Below are positions 34,882 to 46,356 of a stretch of DNA of 64,000 nt, one piece after another. The position numbers and the translations under genes are program-made. A model generated the notes under the pieces. It searched no databases, was not told the origin of the DNA, and worked only from the letters and a program-made list of their open reading frames with translations. The stretch is from a virus. Each line of letters opens with the position of its first letter. Position 1 is the stretch's first letter. The stretch lies in IMG/VR virus record IMGVR_UViG_3300032308_002578, positions 1 through 64,000 of that record; one strand, 5' to 3'.

Positions 34882-35826
34882 ATGCCTATCGGAAATTGGA
34901 ACCTACAATGGCTCAACCACAACTCGCAGCGGTCGTACCCGCTGACTGAGCGGGCCACTAAGGTAGACACAACTGAAACTATCCGCATTCCCGACAGTTT
35001 CATTGTCGGGCTGTATTTTCCCGTCCATGCCGGCACGGCAGTTTCGCCTAGCAACTTTTTTGTTAAATCGCTGTTAATTGCTCCCACCGGCTTTAATATC
35101 GTCATCGGCTACAGTGACGGGACCACTACCGTCGACGTAGCCGCGGCGAACGTAGTCCGCAGCAACTACCTGCCCAACAGGTCATACGCGCTGGGCGGAC
35201 TCGATGGGTTTGACGAATCTGTCGGGCAGGTCGTGCTCGGACCGCTGGACGAAATCAATCCGTTGCCGTACGGCCTGTATACGTTTACGCCAGAAGCCGG
35301 CGAACTGGAATCAGACGCCATTCGGCCGATGATTCGTGGCGTCAGTAGCCTGCGTGTCGTAAACGGACAAGAAACAAGCGCTGCCATCTACGGGCACGTC
35401 ACGCTGGTGGCTGGGCCCAACATTCGGCTCGACGTGGGCACTGCGTCTGGCGGCGAAACCGAGATCACGTTCAGGGCCATCTCCGGCGAGAACCTGACGC
35501 AAGACTGCGCCTGCGATATTCCAGATTCGGGTGAGTGCATCCGGTGCATCAACGGCGTGTGCAGTACGGACGGCACATTTATTCTGGCCCAAGACGACTG
35601 TATTGAAATTACGCCAATTACAAACGGGCTGTCGTTCGCCGATACGTGCGCGCAGCCATGCTGCGGCTGCGCAGAACTGGACGCCATCACAACGCAAATC
35701 AATCGCTTTGGCGACGGCGTAACAACGCTGCAAAATTTTGTCACGCGGCTCGGGTCTGAAGTTACACAGATGAGCCTTGTCGTACTAGGCAGCAAATTGG
35801 GCGATTCCAGTTGCTCGGGAGGGTGA
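34882..35826 (+). CDS. ING-motif adsorption protein, paralogue 1
   Basis: 314 residues; AAGGTGAG before ATG 34882. The N-terminus carries the family signature NWNLQWLN...RSYPLTE (about 4-23), then a beta-rich domain. Near 230-245 lies a Cys-rich version of the shared motif (CIRCINGVCSTDGTFIL). A Cys cluster (CAQPCCGCAEL) near 265-275 and a helical end follow. Four more genes downstream share parts of this plan. It is probably a tail-fibre or receptor-contact protein; the Cys clusters suggest disulphides or metal. Confidence 0.55.
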   Translation: MPIGNWNLQWLNHNSQRSYPLTERATKVDTTETIRIPDSFIVGLYFPVHAGTAVSPSNFFVKSLLIAPTGFNIVIGYSDGTTTVDVAAANVVRSNYLPNRSYALGGLDGFDESVGQVVLGPLDEINPLPYGLYTFTPEAGELESDAIRPMIRGVSSLRVVNGQETSAAIYGHVTLVAGPNIRLDVGTASGGETEITFRAISGENLTQDCACDIPDSGECIRCINGVCSTDGTFILAQDDCIEITPITNGLSFADTCAQPCCGCAELDAITTQINRFGDGVTTLQNFVTRLGSEVTQMSLVVLGSKLGDSSCSGG

Positions 35827-35829
35827 GTC

Positions 35830-37350
35830 ATGGCGTGCCCAGATTTCGCCATTTCCCAGTCCGGCCGCCGCGGGGTCGGCGTTATCCAAGCCCACAGCGG
35901 CTTGGACTATCCGTTCTTCGCCCCGTCGGAAGATATTCGCTATCTCGTCGCTGACTTTTATCTGGCGTACGAAGCCCCGGAAAGCGAATGGCGCAATCAG
36001 CCGCCATCCCCGCCGTTCCGCCTGCAATATCTTTACAATTTTGGCTGCATTGTAAATACACGACCAGTCGGGTTTCCGGAAGAACCGGCCAACAGCTCAG
36101 GTATTATTGTCGTCGACGCGCATGACAATACAGTATTTGACTCAATCACTCAGCCGGCGGAGTACGCAGCGCGGGACTGGGGCGCCGACTACACGGTGAT
36201 CGAATGGCGTACGGACACAGCGACGTGTCGGATGCTGATTTACAAGACATGGCCTGAAACAGACGACAACAAACGCAATTACCCTGTCTATTTAGCGCCG
36301 CAACAGGCAGTGCTGGACGCCCGCACGCTCTACCGGATTCCAGACCGTGTAAAGTCGATCAGCGTTCGCAACGGCACAGCGCCATCGGAGCAGTTCCGCG
36401 GCGACATCGTTTTTCGCAACAGCTACAACACCGAAATTGTCGCCGGCGCTCCCGCTACGACTAATTTCAAAGTTACGACGCCAGTCACGTTCTCTGCTGT
36501 CCCGGGTTCAGGCGAAGGAAAATATCCCTGCGACGCAGATTTCAATATCAATGATTTGCGTGTAATTACGCAAATCAATGGCCTGTCCGGGAATAACGGC
36601 GATTTTACATTGTCAGGCAAAGACTGCCTGTGGCTGCGACGCCCGACGATTTACGCCGACGAAACGGCCACCGCGTCGCCAACAGCAAACCTTCAAATTG
36701 GTGCGGACTGTAAGCCGTGCTGCGCCTGCGAAGATTACGCCAGTACAGCGCTGTACATGAATAGTGTCCGCGACCGCTACAAACTGATCGGCACCCGCGC
36801 TGAGGCTGTGCGGTCGCGGCACGAGGAAAACATCGCGCGTTGGAACGAGTATCGTATTTGCAGCGTGCAGTCGCCGTTGCGTTTAATTTTCGTGCCCCAG
36901 CGCTGCCCGTACATAGACGTAGTGCTGCTGCTTTGCAATCCGTGCCAGTCGTGCCTGCCGACCAGCACGCTGACGTTAACACTGACCGCTGAGGGCGACG
37001 CCGTCACATCCGCCGAAGAGCCAGTAACTGCCGAAATCGCCTGCGGTTACACGGCGATGTACGCCACTGGAATTAATGGCGCTGCAACGTCAATCGACAC
37101 GACCGGCACGATGACGTACGCCGTCACGTTCCCGCAACTGCAACCGGGCGATTCGGCTTATGTTAAATTCCGACTCAAGTTCTCATTGAAAGCGCCGTAC
37201 CTTATTCGTGGCGCGCTGACTGGTGTACTTACTGTCTCTGAGCAACCTATCACCATCGACTGTGACGGCGTTTCGACAGAACCGGCGCAGGCAGAAGCCG
37301 CACAGACGATCTACTGCGACGAAACCGGCAACACTGAGATGCCCTGTTAA
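35830..37350 (+). CDS. ING-motif adsorption protein, paralogue 2
   Basis: 506 residues, 3 bp after the preceding stop; AGGGTGAG before the ATG. The N-terminus is diverged from the family start but keeps a YPFF segment. The shared motif appears as VITQINGLSGNNGDFTLSG near 240-258, followed by a Cys cluster (CKPCCACEDY) near 295-305. A further region (about 345-480) is Thr-rich and beta-rich with CNPCQSC. Likely part of the same adsorption apparatus as its neighbours. Confidence 0.55.
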   Translation: MACPDFAISQSGRRGVGVIQAHSGLDYPFFAPSEDIRYLVADFYLAYEAPESEWRNQPPSPPFRLQYLYNFGCIVNTRPVGFPEEPANSSGIIVVDAHDNTVFDSITQPAEYAARDWGADYTVIEWRTDTATCRMLIYKTWPETDDNKRNYPVYLAPQQAVLDARTLYRIPDRVKSISVRNGTAPSEQFRGDIVFRNSYNTEIVAGAPATTNFKVTTPVTFSAVPGSGEGKYPCDADFNINDLRVITQINGLSGNNGDFTLSGKDCLWLRRPTIYADETATASPTANLQIGADCKPCCACEDYASTALYMNSVRDRYKLIGTRAEAVRSRHEENIARWNEYRICSVQSPLRLIFVPQRCPYIDVVLLLCNPCQSCLPTSTLTLTLTAEGDAVTSAEEPVTAEIACGYTAMYATGINGAATSIDTTGTMTYAVTFPQLQPGDSAYVKFRLKFSLKAPYLIRGALTGVLTVSEQPITIDCDGVSTEPAQAEAAQTIYCDETGNTEMPC

Positions 37351-37352
37351 TC

Positions 37353-38972
37353 ATGTCTATCCGTAATCAAAACTGGTACAACCTGCAATCGACACGGCGC
37401 TACCCGCTGGACGAAACCAGCACGGGCGACGGCGATGACGGCACGACTATGCGCGACGACATTCTCGTCGATTGCCATATTCGTTTCCCCAGCACCTACG
37501 GCGAATACCTGTACGTGCAGGGCATTACCGTGTCGGCTGGTCTGGTTACGGTACTCTTCGGAGCAGCAAACAATTTACAAGCCGCTACGGGCGTGACGAT
37601 TGCGACAGTAGCGCTGCCGAAACCCGTAGCGCCTAGCGTCAATTACGCCGTGACTGGATTGATTCCCGGTGTATCTGGCTGGGTGGTGTTCGGCCCGGGT
37701 ATCGACACAAATTTTGTCGGGCGTTACACAAAGCCCAGCCAGAGTCTGGTGGCTCCTCGCTGCGGCCGGCCGATTCGCGCGCTGCCGATTCCGACGATGG
37801 GCAAACTCGGCGTCGCAACATCGCTACAAGGGCTTGTCACTTTAAATGCGGTGACGCCGGTCAAAGTCACGTACAAAGAAAATGCCGGCGACGTGGTCCT
37901 TGGCGCTAATGGTCACATTATTCGGCAGGCCAAGCAGGCGCTCATATTTGAATTAGATCAGTCGCTCGCCAACGACACCTACAATCCGCTGTCGTTGTTT
38001 TTGGGTCCGTGTAGCCAGCGCCCCGAAAGTGGCACATGCCCCAAGACGCCGATTGAGTCAATTAACGGCGTCACGCCGGATTGCGACGGTAATATTGAAA
38101 TTGAATTCCCAGGTTTTACGGCGCGCGATATTTCTTGCGGGTATTCCTGTTGCGGCGTCGATGTACTAGCTGACGTAAGTCTGTCGGAAACGTGCTTGGC
38201 TGGGCTGCCAGATCCGCAAAAACAGTTCACAGACATCTGCTGCACGCCGCAACCAAACACGCCTGTTGATGAGTATTGCTGGGCTGACCCGACGCCAAAT
38301 ATCGACGTAGTTATCGATGATCCGCTGCAATTTAATTACACCTGCGCGACGTTGCCCGTGTGCCTCGATTTTTCATCCTGCGCCGAGCCGATTGACATGC
38401 TCACGGCGTCGGGTTCGTTCATGCCCGTGCAGACCGAGGCGCCGGATTTGTGTAACAGCCCAAACACGTCCGGCAATCACTTCACCTACGCCGCGATCGG
38501 CAATGCGCTTAATCTTGCGTTATTTAAAAACTGCACATCAGATTGGGCGTTGAATCACACGATCCGTACGCAATTAAAAATTAGCGCAAAAGGCATAAAC
38601 CGAAATGGCGGTCTCGTATTGAACTACCGGCAAGAAGTCGGCACTGCGGCGCTCCGCACGACATACATCGTCGTGCTGCTTGACGTAAATCGCCACCGGT
38701 TGCGTGTGCTGCGATATACAGGCAGTAGTTTTATTGAAGAACATTTCGTCACAATCAGCGCTAAGACTAATACGTGGTACACCATCTCAGCCACACCGAT
38801 TGCCAACGAAAACGACACGGTGACGCTTGAGTTTGCGGCTGCGGTGCTGGACGGGAGTAAGCCCACGGTTACCGGCAGCGTCACACTAAGCCAATACGGC
38901 ACGCCGACCGGCCAAGCGGGCATATTTACTCGCCAGTCTTATGCGTATTTCAACCAGTTTAGAATCGATTAA
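37353..38972 (+). CDS. ING-motif adsorption protein, paralogue 3, with LamG-like end
   Basis: 539 residues; starts 2 bp after the previous stop with no clear SD, so probably coupled. N-terminus NWYNLQSTRRYPLDE matches the family signature. The shared motif is SINGVTPDCDGNIEIEF near 231-247, followed by Cys clusters. The C-terminal ~180 residues (about 355-539) look like a concanavalin/LamG-type jelly roll (alternating strands, LRTTYIVVLLDVNRHRLRVL segment). Such domains often bind glycans, which fits a receptor-binding role. Confidence 0.55.
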   Translation: MSIRNQNWYNLQSTRRYPLDETSTGDGDDGTTMRDDILVDCHIRFPSTYGEYLYVQGITVSAGLVTVLFGAANNLQAATGVTIATVALPKPVAPSVNYAVTGLIPGVSGWVVFGPGIDTNFVGRYTKPSQSLVAPRCGRPIRALPIPTMGKLGVATSLQGLVTLNAVTPVKVTYKENAGDVVLGANGHIIRQAKQALIFELDQSLANDTYNPLSLFLGPCSQRPESGTCPKTPIESINGVTPDCDGNIEIEFPGFTARDISCGYSCCGVDVLADVSLSETCLAGLPDPQKQFTDICCTPQPNTPVDEYCWADPTPNIDVVIDDPLQFNYTCATLPVCLDFSSCAEPIDMLTASGSFMPVQTEAPDLCNSPNTSGNHFTYAAIGNALNLALFKNCTSDWALNHTIRTQLKISAKGINRNGGLVLNYRQEVGTAALRTTYIVVLLDVNRHRLRVLRYTGSSFIEEHFVTISAKTNTWYTISATPIANENDTVTLEFAAAVLDGSKPTVTGSVTLSQYGTPTGQAGIFTRQSYAYFNQFRID

Positions 38973-38974
38973 TC

Positions 38975-39769
38975 ATGGCAGACGCGCGCATACTATTTCC
39001 AGAGTTTCGCGACGAGCAGTCGGATTCAAAGTATCCGTTTGCGGATTACGTCACGCTTGCCGCGAACGAACGCGCGGTCACTATCGCCAGCGATACATTT
39101 GTCGACGCCACGTTTTTTCCGATTGACGCTGGCGCTGGTTTGTACATCTCTGCCATTACAGTCACGGCACAAACTATTTCAATCGCGGTAGGCGACCGCA
39201 ACACACCTGCGCTGATTACAAGCACGTACTCTGCGCCGTCTCCGCCAGCCGACGGCGTATTACCGTTTTTTGACACGTATGGCCGGCCAGCCGGCATGCT
39301 GTTGTCGACCCCGCTGAATCTTGGGCGGCTTTCAACGTGGCTAGAGGGTACATATACGTTTGACCGCACTGCCACGGAATTTGTTGCCACCGTTTGCATA
39401 CCCGCGCGGGAGCCGGGCGTACGCGGCATTTTGACGCCAGCCGGCGAATTACTGGCAGGTGACGTGTGGTTGGTCGGCGACGCTGGCGTGATTATTCGCG
39501 GCGCCGAAGAAAGCGGCATTCGCGTCGACGTAATCGGCGTGCCGCTCTTTAAGCGGTTTGTCTGCGAGCCGCTCGACGACTTTCCCGCCAAGAATTACTT
39601 GCGCACGATCAACGGCTGCGGCCCTGATCAGTTCGGCAATTTTACAATTACCGCAACTGGACAGGGCGTCAACGCGCGGACAGCCGGTACGAAAGACGAC
39701 ACAGTGTTGCGTGTTTACCCGCAGAACGGAACAATCGTATTCGACACCGTCGGTAGGAGTACGAACTAA
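38975..39769 (+). CDS. ING-motif adsorption protein, paralogue 4
   Basis: 264 residues; starts 2 bp after the previous stop, no clear SD. The N-terminus has the related DSKYPFADYVT segment. The shared motif LRTINGCGPDQFGNFTITA lies near 211-229. The middle is beta-rich with few Cys. It is the shortest family member and may represent the minimal domain plan. Its stop codon overlaps the next start (TAATG). Confidence 0.55.
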   Translation: MADARILFPEFRDEQSDSKYPFADYVTLAANERAVTIASDTFVDATFFPIDAGAGLYISAITVTAQTISIAVGDRNTPALITSTYSAPSPPADGVLPFFDTYGRPAGMLLSTPLNLGRLSTWLEGTYTFDRTATEFVATVCIPAREPGVRGILTPAGELLAGDVWLVGDAGVIIRGAEESGIRVDVIGVPLFKRFVCEPLDDFPAKNYLRTINGCGPDQFGNFTITATGQGVNARTAGTKDDTVLRVYPQNGTIVFDTVGRSTN

Positions 39770-41007
39770 TGCCTCGTCCCGGATTTTACAACGACAACGA
39801 ATATCGCGCGTATCCGTTCATTTACACGGGCAGCGCTGATACTTCGTTGCCAACTAGCCTCATTGTAGACGCCGGCGTTGTTATGGGGCTGGATGCAGAA
39901 TTCGACCCGGCCAGCCACAGTGTGTGGCTCAGCAGTATTGCGCGCATAAATCAAATGCTGACAGTTGAATTTGCCACAGACGCGCCCGGCGCGCTAGAGG
40001 TGCCGCTCCAATTTACTATGACCATCGCCGACAACGTGTGGCAAACAGGGTTCGCAGAAACGCGCACGGCAGATCTTACCGCGGTGCCGTGCGCTGCCGA
40101 ACCCATTTGGGAGGGATTTTTAACGACAGGCGCGCTGGCGGCCGATTTGGACCCGTATTTCATAATTACATTTGCCGCGAACCAGCACCAACTCGAACCA
40201 GCGCGAATTCAAAATCTCGCCAAATCGTATTTACGCTCTATTAGCGTCGGTAATTTTGCCAGAACAACCATTCCGGCCTGCGACACGCTCAACAATACAA
40301 ACCGTCCGATTGTGTTAAACACCGAGTGCATACAAGGCGACATTCGATTTAGAGAAGGGTATAACTGCGCCATTACGCAAACAGATCGTAATCGCGAAAT
40401 TAGTATTGCCGCGACAAAAGGCGCTGGCGCTGGCGCGACAGGCGACGAACTGTGCGAAAAAAGCGGCGAATTGCCGCTGTATACCGGCGAACAGTTACCG
40501 CTCGGCCCGATTAAAGAGACAACTTTTATCGCAGCTTTTGATGTTCATGGTCAAAATCCGCCAACTGACGAGCAACTTGCAGGCTTGTTGCCAGCCACGT
40601 GCGCCGGAAACAAGACTGGTGATACATACGGCTGGAAATCAGATCTTAAACAAGCGCCCGACGTCGTACCGCCGCTACTCTACTACGATGCGCGTTATTA
40701 CACATGGAACAATATAAGCTGGATGCAGTCGTCAATTGTACGATTTAATGAAATTGTAAGCGAAAACGTCGCGGCGCCGGCGCGCGAGTTTGAAGACTTC
40801 CCGACACACATGCCGCCTGACGTGCAATCTGTGCAGGCGTTTTTAAGTGGTGGCCCGCGGTGTTGCGAACTAATTACCACAATAAACGGCGCAGGTGGCC
40901 GCACGCTTAATATCATTGGCGGTACAGGCGTTCAAATCGGTACAGCGCCGCACAAGATCACTGTGACGCTCAATACAAACTCACAAAATAGTTGCGCTAC
41001 GCCATGA
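39769..41007 (+). CDS. ING-motif adsorption protein, paralogue 5
   Basis: 412 residues; ATG 39769 overlaps the previous stop codon. N-terminus FYNDNEYRAYPFIYTG matches the family start. The shared motif is seen near the C-terminus as ITTINGAGGRTLNIIGGTG (about 369-387). A region around 230-350 is extra compared with paralogue 4. Its own stop overlaps the start of the giant fibre gene (ATGA), so expression of the two is coupled. Confidence 0.55.
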   Translation: MPRPGFYNDNEYRAYPFIYTGSADTSLPTSLIVDAGVVMGLDAEFDPASHSVWLSSIARINQMLTVEFATDAPGALEVPLQFTMTIADNVWQTGFAETRTADLTAVPCAAEPIWEGFLTTGALAADLDPYFIITFAANQHQLEPARIQNLAKSYLRSISVGNFARTTIPACDTLNNTNRPIVLNTECIQGDIRFREGYNCAITQTDRNREISIAATKGAGAGATGDELCEKSGELPLYTGEQLPLGPIKETTFIAAFDVHGQNPPTDEQLAGLLPATCAGNKTGDTYGWKSDLKQAPDVVPPLLYYDARYYTWNNISWMQSSIVRFNEIVSENVAAPAREFEDFPTHMPPDVQSVQAFLSGGPRCCELITTINGAGGRTLNIIGGTGVQIGTAPHKITVTLNTNSQNSCATP

Positions 41008-44000
41008 GCGAAAATTTATTTAAAGACTCGCAGTGCCCGATTCAGGACGTCCCGGCCGTCGACTTCGATTTCATCACAATCGACGTCTGCTCGCCGGTCC
41101 CGATCCCGCCACCTATTTTCGGCTGCATGACGCCGGTCGTGCCGCGCGAGCCGGACACGGAACTCGGCCTGAAGTGCCCGGCGTTTGCGACAACAACTGA
41201 CATTGCAGTCGGGTACGTCGGCGATGGAAATACCGATTGCGGTGTCGACCCGAATCCGCGCCTCACGCTCGCGTTCGTCAAGACAGCCATTGATCCGTGC
41301 AATTACGAGGTCGCGGTAGACCTTAACGTGCCGATTCCTAGACCGCCGTGTGCGCCGACGGTTACGGCTGGTGAATTTATCGTCGAGGCCGGTTTTGACG
41401 ACTGCGTCGCGCCGGGCGGAGCAATTTTGGTCACGAAGAACACCACGCCGGGCGATTGCACAACGCCCGACCAGTGCGAGTTCGTCATCGATTTCAATTT
41501 GAATGTGCCGATTCCCCGCACGCCCTGCCCCGTAATCGACGCCGGAGTGTTTAAAGTCTCTTCCGGTTATTCCGATTCGCCGTGCATGCAGAACACGAAC
41601 AACAGGTTCTCAATCCGGTCAAATGTCATTCCCGGGAGTTGCAACGTCGCCGACCAGTGCGAATTTCTGGTCGATCTTGAAATTGCCGTACCGATCCCTC
41701 GCACGCCCTGCCCGGAAATCAACCTCAATAATTTTGCTGTCAGCAGCGGTTATCAAGATGCCGCGTGCATGCAGGATAAGCAAAACAAATTCAGCATTGT
41801 GGCAACCAACATTCCGGGTGACTGCAATACACCGGACCGGTGCGCGTTCGACGTTGAACTTGAAATTGCTATTCCAATTCCGCGGACACCGTGCCCAGAA
41901 ATTGGCATTACAGCACTATCGGTGTCGACGGGGTACAACGACTCGGCGTGCGTGACCGACAAAGACAACCGGTTTGAAATCACTACCCGGCATGTTCCGG
42001 GCGTAGATTGCAACGACCCGGGTACTTGCAGTTTCGATATCGAGTTGGAGTTAGTCGTTCCAATTCCAAAACCGCCGTGCCCGGAAATTAATATTACAAA
42101 ATTTTCGGTGTCGACGGGGTACAACGACTCGGCGTGCGTGACCGACAAAGACAACCGGTTTGAAATCACTACCCGGCATGTTCCGGGCGTAGATTGCAAC
42201 GACCCGGGTACTTGCAGTTTCGATGTCGAATTGGAGCTAGTCGTTCCGGTTCCGAAACCGACGTGCCCAAACATTTACGTCAACAAATTCGAGATCACTG
42301 CCGGCTATTCGCAGCAGGCGTGCGTCAAAGACAAAGACAGTAAATTTGAGATTATCGCGACGACGACGCCGAGCACAGATTGCAACACGCCGGACGCATG
42401 TGATTTTGAAATCAATCTGGAACTGTACGTTCCGATTCCAGAAACGCCGTGTCCTGAGATCAACGTTAATAAATTTGAAGTAGTTACCGCGTACGCTGGG
42501 TCGTCGTGCCTGATTAACAAGACAAACACGTTCGTTATTACGTCGACAAAAAAGCCCGGCGCCGGTTGCAATGATCCTGAGACGTGCGCGTTCGACGTAG
42601 AACTTGAGATCTATGTGCCGGTTCCGCCGCCGCCCTGCGTCGAGTTAAACGCGGGAGTTGTTACTGTCTATTCTGGCTATGCGGGTTTTGAGTGCGTCAA
42701 CAAAACCAGTGAATTACGAATTACCAAAACTACGACGCCGGCAGAGGGGTGTGATACGCCGGACACGTGCTCGTTCGATATCGACATTGACGTCGTTGTG
42801 CCAATTCCGTTGCCGCCGTGCCCTATTATCTCGAACAGCAGCACGTTCTTCACGCGCTACTCCGACGTGCCAGCGGTGCGGCAGGGTAGTTTTTTTAGGC
42901 TGATCACGCTTCCGCCGACGCCCGACTGTCAAGACCCCGGCACATGCGTGTATGTGCTCGATATTAACGTAGATACTGTTATGCCGCGGCCGCCGTGCCC
43001 GGAGTTCAACAAACAGAACATCAGAATCACGGCGGAGTACGACAATTGGAATAACCTCAATTTCAATATCACGCCGAACCACGAACTCAATATCGGTACC
43101 AACGATCCGCCAGAGTGCAAATACGACATCGATCTTGAAATTGATGTAAACATCCCGCGCCCGCCATGCACGGAAATCATTGACGGCGGCGTGTACAACA
43201 AAGGCGAACTTGTCGGGCGTTTCATCATTCAGCCCAATTTTTCTCCGGGCGATTACTGCATCAATACGCTCGGCCTCGATCTTAACCTGTGCGAAACAGA
43301 AATCGCGTTCGACCCAACAGGGGCGAAGACCGGTGGCCCTGCCGACAATTTCAAAATTTGGTATCACGACAAGGGCGAACCGTGCTCGATCGAGCCGCGT
43401 TTTGAACTGTTCATTGCGCGCGATGAAATAGACAAGTGCAAGTGGTGGATTTCGCCGTACGTCAAAATTTGTATTGAGCAGCCCAAATTTATCGTAGACG
43501 ACACGGTATACGAAGGCTGCACCTCCAGCAGCGGTGTCTATCAGCCTATTGACGAAGTAACACTTGAGACTACGACCACCGGCGGTCAGGGCGAGGAGCC
43601 GGCTGACATCAAGCACCAACTCACCGTTAAAATGAATTGCCTGCAGCCGGGCACAGTTACAATTTCGCCCAGCAGCATTGGCAGCGGCACGCTTGAGATT
43701 GCCGAAAATAAAATCAATCTTAACTTAGAGTTTAATGTTACAGACTGCCCGACAAGCGGCGGTTCAGGCGGCAGCGGTTCAGGCAGCGGTGGTTCAGGCG
43801 GCGGTGGCGGTTCTTGCGGCGGGCAAGGTGACCCCGGACCCACAGGCCCAGAAGGGCCGCAAGGGCGACCGGGCCAAAAAGGCGACAAAGGCGACAAAGG
43901 AAATGACGGACCGGCTGGGCCGGCAGGCCCGATGGGTCCTATGGGCTTGCAAGGCCCGCCGGGTGACCCCGGACCACAAGGCCAAAAGGGCGACCGCGGC

Positions 44001-45572
44001 CCGCAAGGTTTAAGGGGCCCGCAGGGTTTAATGGGTCCGATGGGTGTAGGTTTGCAGGGCCTCATGGGGCCGACAGGCTGCCGCGGCGAGCAGGGCGAGA
44101 CCGGCCTGCGCGGAATAGATGGGCCAGCAGGCGCCACAGGCGTCTCGGGCGTTACCGGGCCCACGGGCATGACAGGCCCCACTGGCGGCATAGGTGTAAC
44201 TGGCCCGTCTGGCCCGAGCGGCGCCACTGGCGCTATAGGCCCAGCTGGCGCGAGAGGAGTTACAGGCCCGTCAGGCTTGCGTGGCGCCGCAGGCCCCGCT
44301 GGCCCCGCAGGCCCCGCTGGCGCGAAAGGCGCAACGGGCGCAAACGGGCCTACAGGCCCGCAGGGCGCTACAGGCGTTGGCATTAGGGGCGCGACTGGTG
44401 TAACCGGCCCCGCAGGCCCACAGGGCGTTACGGGCGTGATAGGCGCCACCGGGGCCACAGGTGTCGGCGTTACGGGCGCAACGGGGCAGATCGGAGCTAC
44501 TGGGCTGCGGGGCGCCACCGGAGTCGGCACTACGGGCGCAACTGGTCCGGCCGGACAACGCGGCCTACAAGGCGCGCCCGGTAGTCGTGGGGCAACGGGT
44601 GTAACTGGCCCGAGCGGTATATCCGGCACAGCCGGTGTTACAGGTGCTACAGGGCCGTGCGGGCCTGCCGGGGCGCCCGCGATTGCGCCGCGGTGGCTCG
44701 GCGTAGCGTACGACGACCCGAGAAAATTTGGACCATATGTACGTAAAGGCGACTATTATCTCGCAAGTGCGCGAGCAGAAAAAATTTCAGCCGCCGCCGC
44801 CGAGCCGAACGCTAACTTGTCGCCATTTATTGATATTCAATTACATGCACAAGACATCGCTGAAGACGATATTTTTATTGCTGTGTACTACAACTGGGAC
44901 GCCGAGGAACGCGAATTTTGTCTAGACGCGCTCACCGAAACGGAAGCTAACGCGTTGTGGCACGACAATTCTCACAATATTTCTTGGCTGCACATTCCAG
45001 CAATTGCTGGACTGCGAGAATCATTAGAGACAACCGGCGCGCCAACAAACGAACAAGCAGCAATCATACGAACAACCGTACTTGAAACTATAATTGCGTT
45101 GTGCCCCGGCGGAGACGACCCTGAAGACGCAATTTTAATTTACGCTACGCTTTTTAACGTAGGTAATTTTTTAGGTTCGTGCGACGACAGCCCGAATCGA
45201 ATTTACAGCGCAACACGAACAGCAATAAAAACATTTGGCTTGTTTGCGGGCGCAACGTTTTTAGTCGACTATACGTCGTTGAATGACGAGCCGTCGCCAG
45301 CGCAAATAAACGACGACGGCAAGTGTTACATGTTTGCGCCGGAACCGCCCGTTATACCGGTTAACACCACGCCCGGCAGAGGAGTGGTCCGTGCGCCAGC
45401 GGTTGAAAATTTAAGCTGGCAAGCGTTTGGTAATCTGTACAACCCAGCACGCGTGACAAACGTGACAGCGTTAATCGGGGCTCTAGCGACCGACGGCGCA
45501 GGCAACCCACTGCACCCGACGTTCTACAACAGTTTCAAAACTGTTTTACAAACCATGTTGGGTTTAACATAA
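41004..45572 (+). CDS. Giant Cys-rich repeat/collagen-like fibre protein
   Basis: 1522 residues; ATG 41004 in an ATGA overlap with the previous stop. Residues about 60-740 hold some eleven repeats of about 62 residues. Each has a GY(N/S/Q)D segment, paired Cys and an end of the type [10 protein letters not shown] Gly/Ser-rich linker leads into a collagen-like Gly-X-Y domain of about 95 triplets (about 940-1224), many with Thr in the Y position, as usual in bacterial and phage collagens. A globular C-terminal domain (about 1228-1522) follows, of unknown fold. It would form a trimeric fibre with the C-terminal head as likely receptor or surface contact. Confidence 0.75.
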   Translation: MSENLFKDSQCPIQDVPAVDFDFITIDVCSPVPIPPPIFGCMTPVVPREPDTELGLKCPAFATTTDIAVGYVGDGNTDCGVDPNPRLTLAFVKTAIDPCNYEVAVDLNVPIPRPPCAPTVTAGEFIVEAGFDDCVAPGGAILVTKNTTPGDCTTPDQCEFVIDFNLNVPIPRTPCPVIDAGVFKVSSGYSDSPCMQNTNNRFSIRSNVIPGSCNVADQCEFLVDLEIAVPIPRTPCPEINLNNFAVSSGYQDAACMQDKQNKFSIVATNIPGDCNTPDRCAFDVELEIAIPIPRTPCPEIGITALSVSTGYNDSACVTDKDNRFEITTRHVPGVDCNDPGTCSFDIELELVVPIPKPPCPEINITKFSVSTGYNDSACVTDKDNRFEITTRHVPGVDCNDPGTCSFDVELELVVPVPKPTCPNIYVNKFEITAGYSQQACVKDKDSKFEIIATTTPSTDCNTPDACDFEINLELYVPIPETPCPEINVNKFEVVTAYAGSSCLINKTNTFVITSTKKPGAGCNDPETCAFDVELEIYVPVPPPPCVELNAGVVTVYSGYAGFECVNKTSELRITKTTTPAEGCDTPDTCSFDIDIDVVVPIPLPPCPIISNSSTFFTRYSDVPAVRQGSFFRLITLPPTPDCQDPGTCVYVLDINVDTVMPRPPCPEFNKQNIRITAEYDNWNNLNFNITPNHELNIGTNDPPECKYDIDLEIDVNIPRPPCTEIIDGGVYNKGELVGRFIIQPNFSPGDYCINTLGLDLNLCETEIAFDPTGAKTGGPADNFKIWYHDKGEPCSIEPRFELFIARDEIDKCKWWISPYVKICIEQPKFIVDDTVYEGCTSSSGVYQPIDEVTLETTTTGGQGEEPADIKHQLTVKMNCLQPGTVTISPSSIGSGTLEIAENKINLNLEFNVTDCPTSGGSGGSGSGSGGSGGGGGSCGGQGDPGPTGPEGPQGRPGQKGDKGDKGNDGPAGPAGPMGPMGLQGPPGDPGPQGQKGDRGPQGLRGPQGLMGPMGVGLQGLMGPTGCRGEQGETGLRGIDGPAGATGVSGVTGPTGMTGPTGGIGVTGPSGPSGATGAIGPAGARGVTGPSGLRGAAGPAGPAGPAGAKGATGANGPTGPQGATGVGIRGATGVTGPAGPQGVTGVIGATGATGVGVTGATGQIGATGLRGATGVGTTGATGPAGQRGLQGAPGSRGATGVTGPSGISGTAGVTGATGPCGPAGAPAIAPRWLGVAYDDPRKFGPYVRKGDYYLASARAEKISAAAAEPNANLSPFIDIQLHAQDIAEDDIFIAVYYNWDAEEREFCLDALTETEANALWHDNSHNISWLHIPAIAGLRESLETTGAPTNEQAAIIRTTVLETIIALCPGGDDPEDAILIYATLFNVGNFLGSCDDSPNRIYSATRTAIKTFGLFAGATFLVDYTSLNDEPSPAQINDDGKCYMFAPEPPVIPVNTTPGRGVVRAPAVENLSWQAFGNLYNPARVTNVTALIGALATDGAGNPLHPTFYNSFKTVLQTMLGLT
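41919..42038 (+). repeat. Perfect 120-bp direct repeat, copy 1
   Basis: Identical to 42105-42224, offset by 186 bp (62 codons). It lies in two adjacent repeats of the fibre protein, and sequence outside the block has diverged. Confidence 0.9.
42105..42224 (+). repeat. Perfect 120-bp direct repeat, copy 2
   Basis: Identical to 41919-42038. The identity at synonymous positions shows recent duplication or gene conversion between fibre repeats. Confidence 0.9.
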
Positions 45573-45579
45573 TTGAAAA

Positions 45580-46356
45580 ATGAACAATTTCGACGAGCAA
45601 TTACCCGACGTTGAGGCCATGCAGCCGTTTGACGGCCCCGTACTGGCTAATACCGACGGCTGCACCAGTTGCCCACCCGGCCCGCGCGGCCCGCAAGGCC
45701 CGCAAGGTTTACGCGGCCCGATGGGGCCGTCTGGCCCACGCGGCAATGTTGGCCCAGCCGGCGCAACCGGCGTTAAAGGGCAGACGGGCGCTACCGGTGC
45801 GACTGGGCCGTCGGGGCCAAAGGGTCAAACGGGTGTTACAGGGGCCATAGGCACAAAAGGGCAGACTGGCGCTACAGGAGCCCCCGGACCCACAGGCCAA
45901 ACTGGTGTCACGGGTATAACGGGTGTCACCGGCCCGCGTGGCGCAACTGGGGCGTCTGGTGTAACTGGCGTTCAGGGCGCTACCGGACCTACTGGTGTAA
46001 CCGGCGTGACAGGACTTAGCGGCCCTACTGGCGCGACCGGCGCTACCGGGCCTACTGGTATAACCGGCGTGACAGGACTGCGCGGCCCGGCGGGACAAAC
46101 TGGCCCGCGCGGAGCTACCGGTTTACTTGGCATGACGGGCCCTATCGGCCCGACCGGCATAACTGGTCCGGTTGGTGTTACTGGCGCCACTGGCGCGAGC
46201 GGTCCGAAGGGCGACACCGGCGCGGCAGGCCCGCAGGGCGCGACTGGACCGTGCGGCTCGCTAACATTGACTCCGGCATTTGTATCGCAATTGATTGCAG
46301 AAATCGGTACAAATACGGCGCTGCGTACTGCGATTCAAGACGCGGCTGCCAGCTAA
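45580..46356 (+). CDS. Second collagen-like fibre protein
   Basis: 258 residues, starting 7 bp after the giant fibre gene, with no strong SD. Residues about 31-228 are Gly-X-Y triplets rich in GATG, GPTG and GVTG units. The N-terminal 30 residues contain CTSC just before the collagen region, and the C-terminal 30 residues are helical ([14 protein letters not shown]). It resembles a short fibre or a co-assembling partner of the larger fibre. The CTSC and terminal helix could register and lock trimers. Confidence 0.75.
   Translation: MNNFDEQLPDVEAMQPFDGPVLANTDGCTSCPPGPRGPQGPQGLRGPMGPSGPRGNVGPAGATGVKGQTGATGATGPSGPKGQTGVTGAIGTKGQTGATGAPGPTGQTGVTGITGVTGPRGATGASGVTGVQGATGPTGVTGVTGLSGPTGATGATGPTGITGVTGLRGPAGQTGPRGATGLLGMTGPIGPTGITGPVGVTGATGASGPKGDTGAAGPQGATGPCGSLTLTPAFVSQLIAEIGTNTALRTAIQDAAAS

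Noticed and set aside
43586-44629. 347-residue Pro-rich minus-strand frame across the collagen domain
   Set aside because: Gly-X-Y coding sequence read backward gives Pro-rich frames automatically; there is no independent support.
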